Shown here: piece after piece, positions 60,999 through 62,880 of the stretch
How the letters are laid out: each line of letters opens with the position of its first letter
How positions within the stretch are numbered: position 1 is the stretch's first letter
DNA from: Bacillota bacterium
Lineage (GTDB): Bacteria; Bacillota; Clostridia; DSM-8532
Assembly (NCBI GenBank): GCA_022702935.2
Contig: JAKIML020000019.1
Span: 1 to 62,880 of the forward strand
Direction: 5' to 3'
DNA length: 62,880 nucleotides
The notes under the pieces: model-generated
Seen by the model: the letters and a program-made list of their open reading frames with translations, nothing else
The model's database searches: none
What the model was told of the DNA's origin: nothing
Made by a program: the position numbers and the translations under genes

Positions 60999-62880
60999 GT
61001 GCGCCCAGCATGGGCGCAATCTAACGGGTGCAAGTCCCGAACACGCCCTAGTAGTGGGAGTGTATAGCTTAAGACAAGGGTGTCCACCATGAGGTGGAAT
61101 CTGAAGGAAGTCGGCGGCAAATCTCTGGTCTGACGAACAGAAATCATATCAGGCTACAAGCAAGGATGAGACTGCATATCAAGTCAAAGTCCAATAACTA
61201 CTCGGAATTGCTTGTAGTAAATGTGGCAGATAGATGGAGAGAAAGATTGCGCTCTTACCTGGGGAGGTCTCACGGACGTGGGAAGATAAAATATTCGAAC
61301 CGCGGTTGAAACAAGATTTATCGTGAGAAGTCAGCAGAAGTCATAGTACCAATACGGTTGCAAACGCATTGGGAAGGACTGAACTTTAGGAGATGGCAGT
61401 AAATGAATGATACTAAAGATGGATCAAAGTACAGACAACTTCATATTGAAGACTATCTGCAAATGGTATCTGCGGAACAGAAAGAGTATGCAGAAGTGTA
61501 CGCCCATCAGAGGATATCTGAAAACAACGCCATCAACACGGACTTTCAGACGACTGGATTGTTGGAGAAAATATTGGACAGAGGCAACCTCAATGAAGCG
61601 TACAAGAGAGTGAAATCCAATAAAGGAGCTGGCGGTGTCGATGGGATGAGTGTAGATGAACTTCTAGCATTCCTCAGAGATAACCGAGAGCAACTAATTC
61701 AACAGATAGAGAATGGGAAATACAAACCTAATCCAGTTCGTAGGGTAGAGATACCCAAAGAAGAGAAAGGCAAGGTCAGGAAACTAGGTATACCAACGGT
61801 GGTAGACAGAGTTATTCAGCAGGCAATTACACAGGTGCTAGCGCCGATATTTGAGAAACAGTTTTCAGACTACAGTTTTGGCTTTCGTCCAAGAAGAGGT
61901 GCACATGACGCACTAAAACAATGCCAACAAAATGTAAACGATGGATATGTATATGTAGTGGATATGGATTTAGAGAAATTCTTTGATACAGTATGTCAGA
62001 GTAAACTAATTGAATTACTATCACGTACCATCAAGGATGGCAGAGTAATCTCCCTAATTCACAAATACTTGAATGCAGGAGTCGTAGAAAATGGAATGTT
62101 CGCAAGGACAGAAATTGGAATGCCCCAAGGCGGACCATTAAGCCCACTTCTTAGTAACATAATGCTAAATGAGTTGGATAAGGAAATAGCGAACAGGGGT
62201 CATAGATTTGTACGTTACGCGGATGACTGTATGATTTTCTGTAAAAGTAGAAAGAGTGCTTTAAGAACCTTAGAAAACATCACGCCATTTATCGAGGGAA
62301 AACTATTTTTAAGAGTTAATCGAGATAAAACAAAAGTGGCGCATATCAGTAGAGTGAAGTATCTTGGATATGCATTTTATAGATGGAAAGGAAAATGTAG
62401 ATTACGAATACACCCGAAATCCATAACTAAGATGAAGAACCGAATAAGAGAACTAACATCAAGAAGCAATGGCTGGGGAAATGAGTACCGAGCCTTAAAG
62501 CTGACACAATTCATTCGGGGCTGGATAAACTATTTTGCACTTGCAGATATGAAGGCATTACTAAAGAGAATAGACGAATGGTACCGCCATAGGATAAGAA
62601 CAGTCTATTGGAAACAATGGAAAAAGGTTAAAACAAAATTCATGAACCTTAAAAAGTTAGGTGTTGATGAAGAAAAGGCATGGATTTGCGCCAATATGCG
62701 AAATGGTCACTGGTACTGTGGTGGTTACTGTATAGTGAACTTCGCACTGAGCAATGAAAAACTCCGCGAATGGGGTTATATGACATTCACGGAGCAATAT
62801 CTGAAAGTACGTGTAAACTAGAGAAGTATAATGATACCAGAAATTAAGACAGACAAAACGGCCAAAATAAGTTAGTATGG
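60999..62880 (+). mobile_element. Group IIC intron, 3' end beyond window
   Basis: The RNA starts GTGCGCCCAGCATGGGCGCA and continues with GGGTGCAAGTCCCGAAC, CAAGGGTGTCC, GTGGAATCTGAAGGAAG, CGGCAAATCTCTGGTCTGA and, before the protein gene, AGTCAGCAGAAGTCATAGTACC. These match in order the domain I to IV core of the Oceanobacillus-type group IIC ribozyme as I know it. The reverse transcriptase gene lies in domain IV. Domains V and VI should follow the stop codon at 62821, and only 59 bases of that side are visible, so an intact 3' end cannot be confirmed. Insertion behind a terminator agrees with the IIC class. Confidence 0.9.
61403..62821 (+). CDS. ltrA: Group II intron reverse transcriptase/maturase
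   Basis: A 472-aa intron-encoded protein that splices its host RNA and copies it into DNA at new sites. RT blocks include SNKGAGGVDGMSVDE, KPNPVRRVEIPKE, FEKQFSDYSFGFRPRRGAHDAL, VVDMDLEKFFDTV, GMPQGGPLSPLLSNIMLNELDKE and the catalytic RYADD. Domain X and a short DNA-binding tail (RNGHWYCGGYCIVNFALSNEKLREWGY) follow. There is no HNH endonuclease, as expected for group IIC introns. AGGAG lies about 10 bp before the ATG. The frame is intact, so the intron could be mobile. Confidence 0.95.
   Translation: MNDTKDGSKYRQLHIEDYLQMVSAEQKEYAEVYAHQRISENNAINTDFQTTGLLEKILDRGNLNEAYKRVKSNKGAGGVDGMSVDELLAFLRDNREQLIQQIENGKYKPNPVRRVEIPKEEKGKVRKLGIPTVVDRVIQQAITQVLAPIFEKQFSDYSFGFRPRRGAHDALKQCQQNVNDGYVYVVDMDLEKFFDTVCQSKLIELLSRTIKDGRVISLIHKYLNAGVVENGMFARTEIGMPQGGPLSPLLSNIMLNELDKEIANRGHRFVRYADDCMIFCKSRKSALRTLENITPFIEGKLFLRVNRDKTKVAHISRVKYLGYAFYRWKGKCRLRIHPKSITKMKNRIRELTSRSNGWGNEYRALKLTQFIRGWINYFALADMKALLKRIDEWYRHRIRTVYWKQWKKVKTKFMNLKKLGVDEEKAWICANMRNGHWYCGGYCIVNFALSNEKLREWGYMTFTEQYLKVRVN

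Noticed and set aside
61094-61309. Small open frame inside the group II intron
   Set aside because: It lies in the structured ribozyme RNA before the reverse transcriptase gene and has no protein-like features.
1-62880. CRISPR array, rRNA operon or IS transposase
   Set aside because: I saw no regularly spaced repeats, no rRNA sequence and no transposase in any frame.

Overview
The window looks like a chromosomal segment from a low-to-medium GC, Gram-positive-type anaerobe of the class Clostridia (Bacillota). Reasons: strong AGGAGG-type ribosome binding sites with frequent GTG/TTG starts, an S-layer protein gene with degenerate SLH repeats, CymR-like Rrf2 control, TTGACA/TATAAT promoters, and an oxygen-sensitive nitrogenase-like system. 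The genus cannot be named from sequence reading alone.

Region 1 (1-22.8 kb) is a cell-surface glycan locus. It runs from a truncated family 2 glycosyltransferase to a dTDP-L-rhamnose operon (rmlACBD), an ABC-type glycan exporter (Wzm/Wzt), a methyltransferase with a repeat-built coiled coil, two more glycosyltransferases, an alkaline-phosphatase-superfamily membrane enzyme and a three-repeat surface protein. Next comes a phosphonate module: a YidC-like membrane domain fused to a TagF-like phosphotransferase, phosphonopyruvate decarboxylase, a LicC-like nucleotidyltransferase, a cytidylyltransferase-PEP mutase fusion, and a metal-dependent alcohol dehydrogenase. Together these predict synthesis, nucleotidyl activation and transfer of 2-hydroxyethylphosphonate (or a close relative) onto a surface glycan. 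The region ends with a Wzy-like protein and a polyprenyl-phosphate sugar-1-phosphate transferase.

Region 2 (22.8-28 kb) holds housekeeping genes (rpsF, ssb, dusB) and a highly expressed S-layer gene with a strong promoter, a leader able to form an H-type pseudoknot, and a strong terminator. Region 3 (28-43.7 kb) is a second glycan locus: Wzx flippase, pyruvyltransferase, four glycosyltransferases, a complete diacetylbacillosamine set (PglF/E/D plus the PglC primer), and two paralogous O-antigen-ligase-like proteins with one or two copies of an outward-facing domain.

Region 4 (43.7-54.2 kb) is a minus-strand operon running cysK, nifB-like, nifK-like, nifD-like, an SsuCBA-like ABC transporter, nifX-like, nifH-like, with a separate CymR-like Rrf2 gene beyond its terminator. 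Key residues, the sulfur-metabolism neighbours and the absence of nifEN point to a nitrogenase-like reductase of the methylthio-alkane reductase type, used for sulfur scavenging rather than N2 fixation. Region 5 (54.2-59.5 kb) holds a DUF3592 protein, a copper-amine-oxidase-type stalk protein, an AgrC-like histidine kinase whose LytTR response regulator is broken by two frameshifts, and a LemA protein.

Region 6 (59.5 kb to the end) is the left end of an integrated element. A 61-nt 3' fragment of tRNA-Ser(CGA) marks the junction. It is followed by tandem 11-bp repeats, two paralogous double-helix-turn-helix proteins and a group IIC intron inserted exactly after a transcription terminator. The intron's 3' end and the rest of the element lie outside the window.
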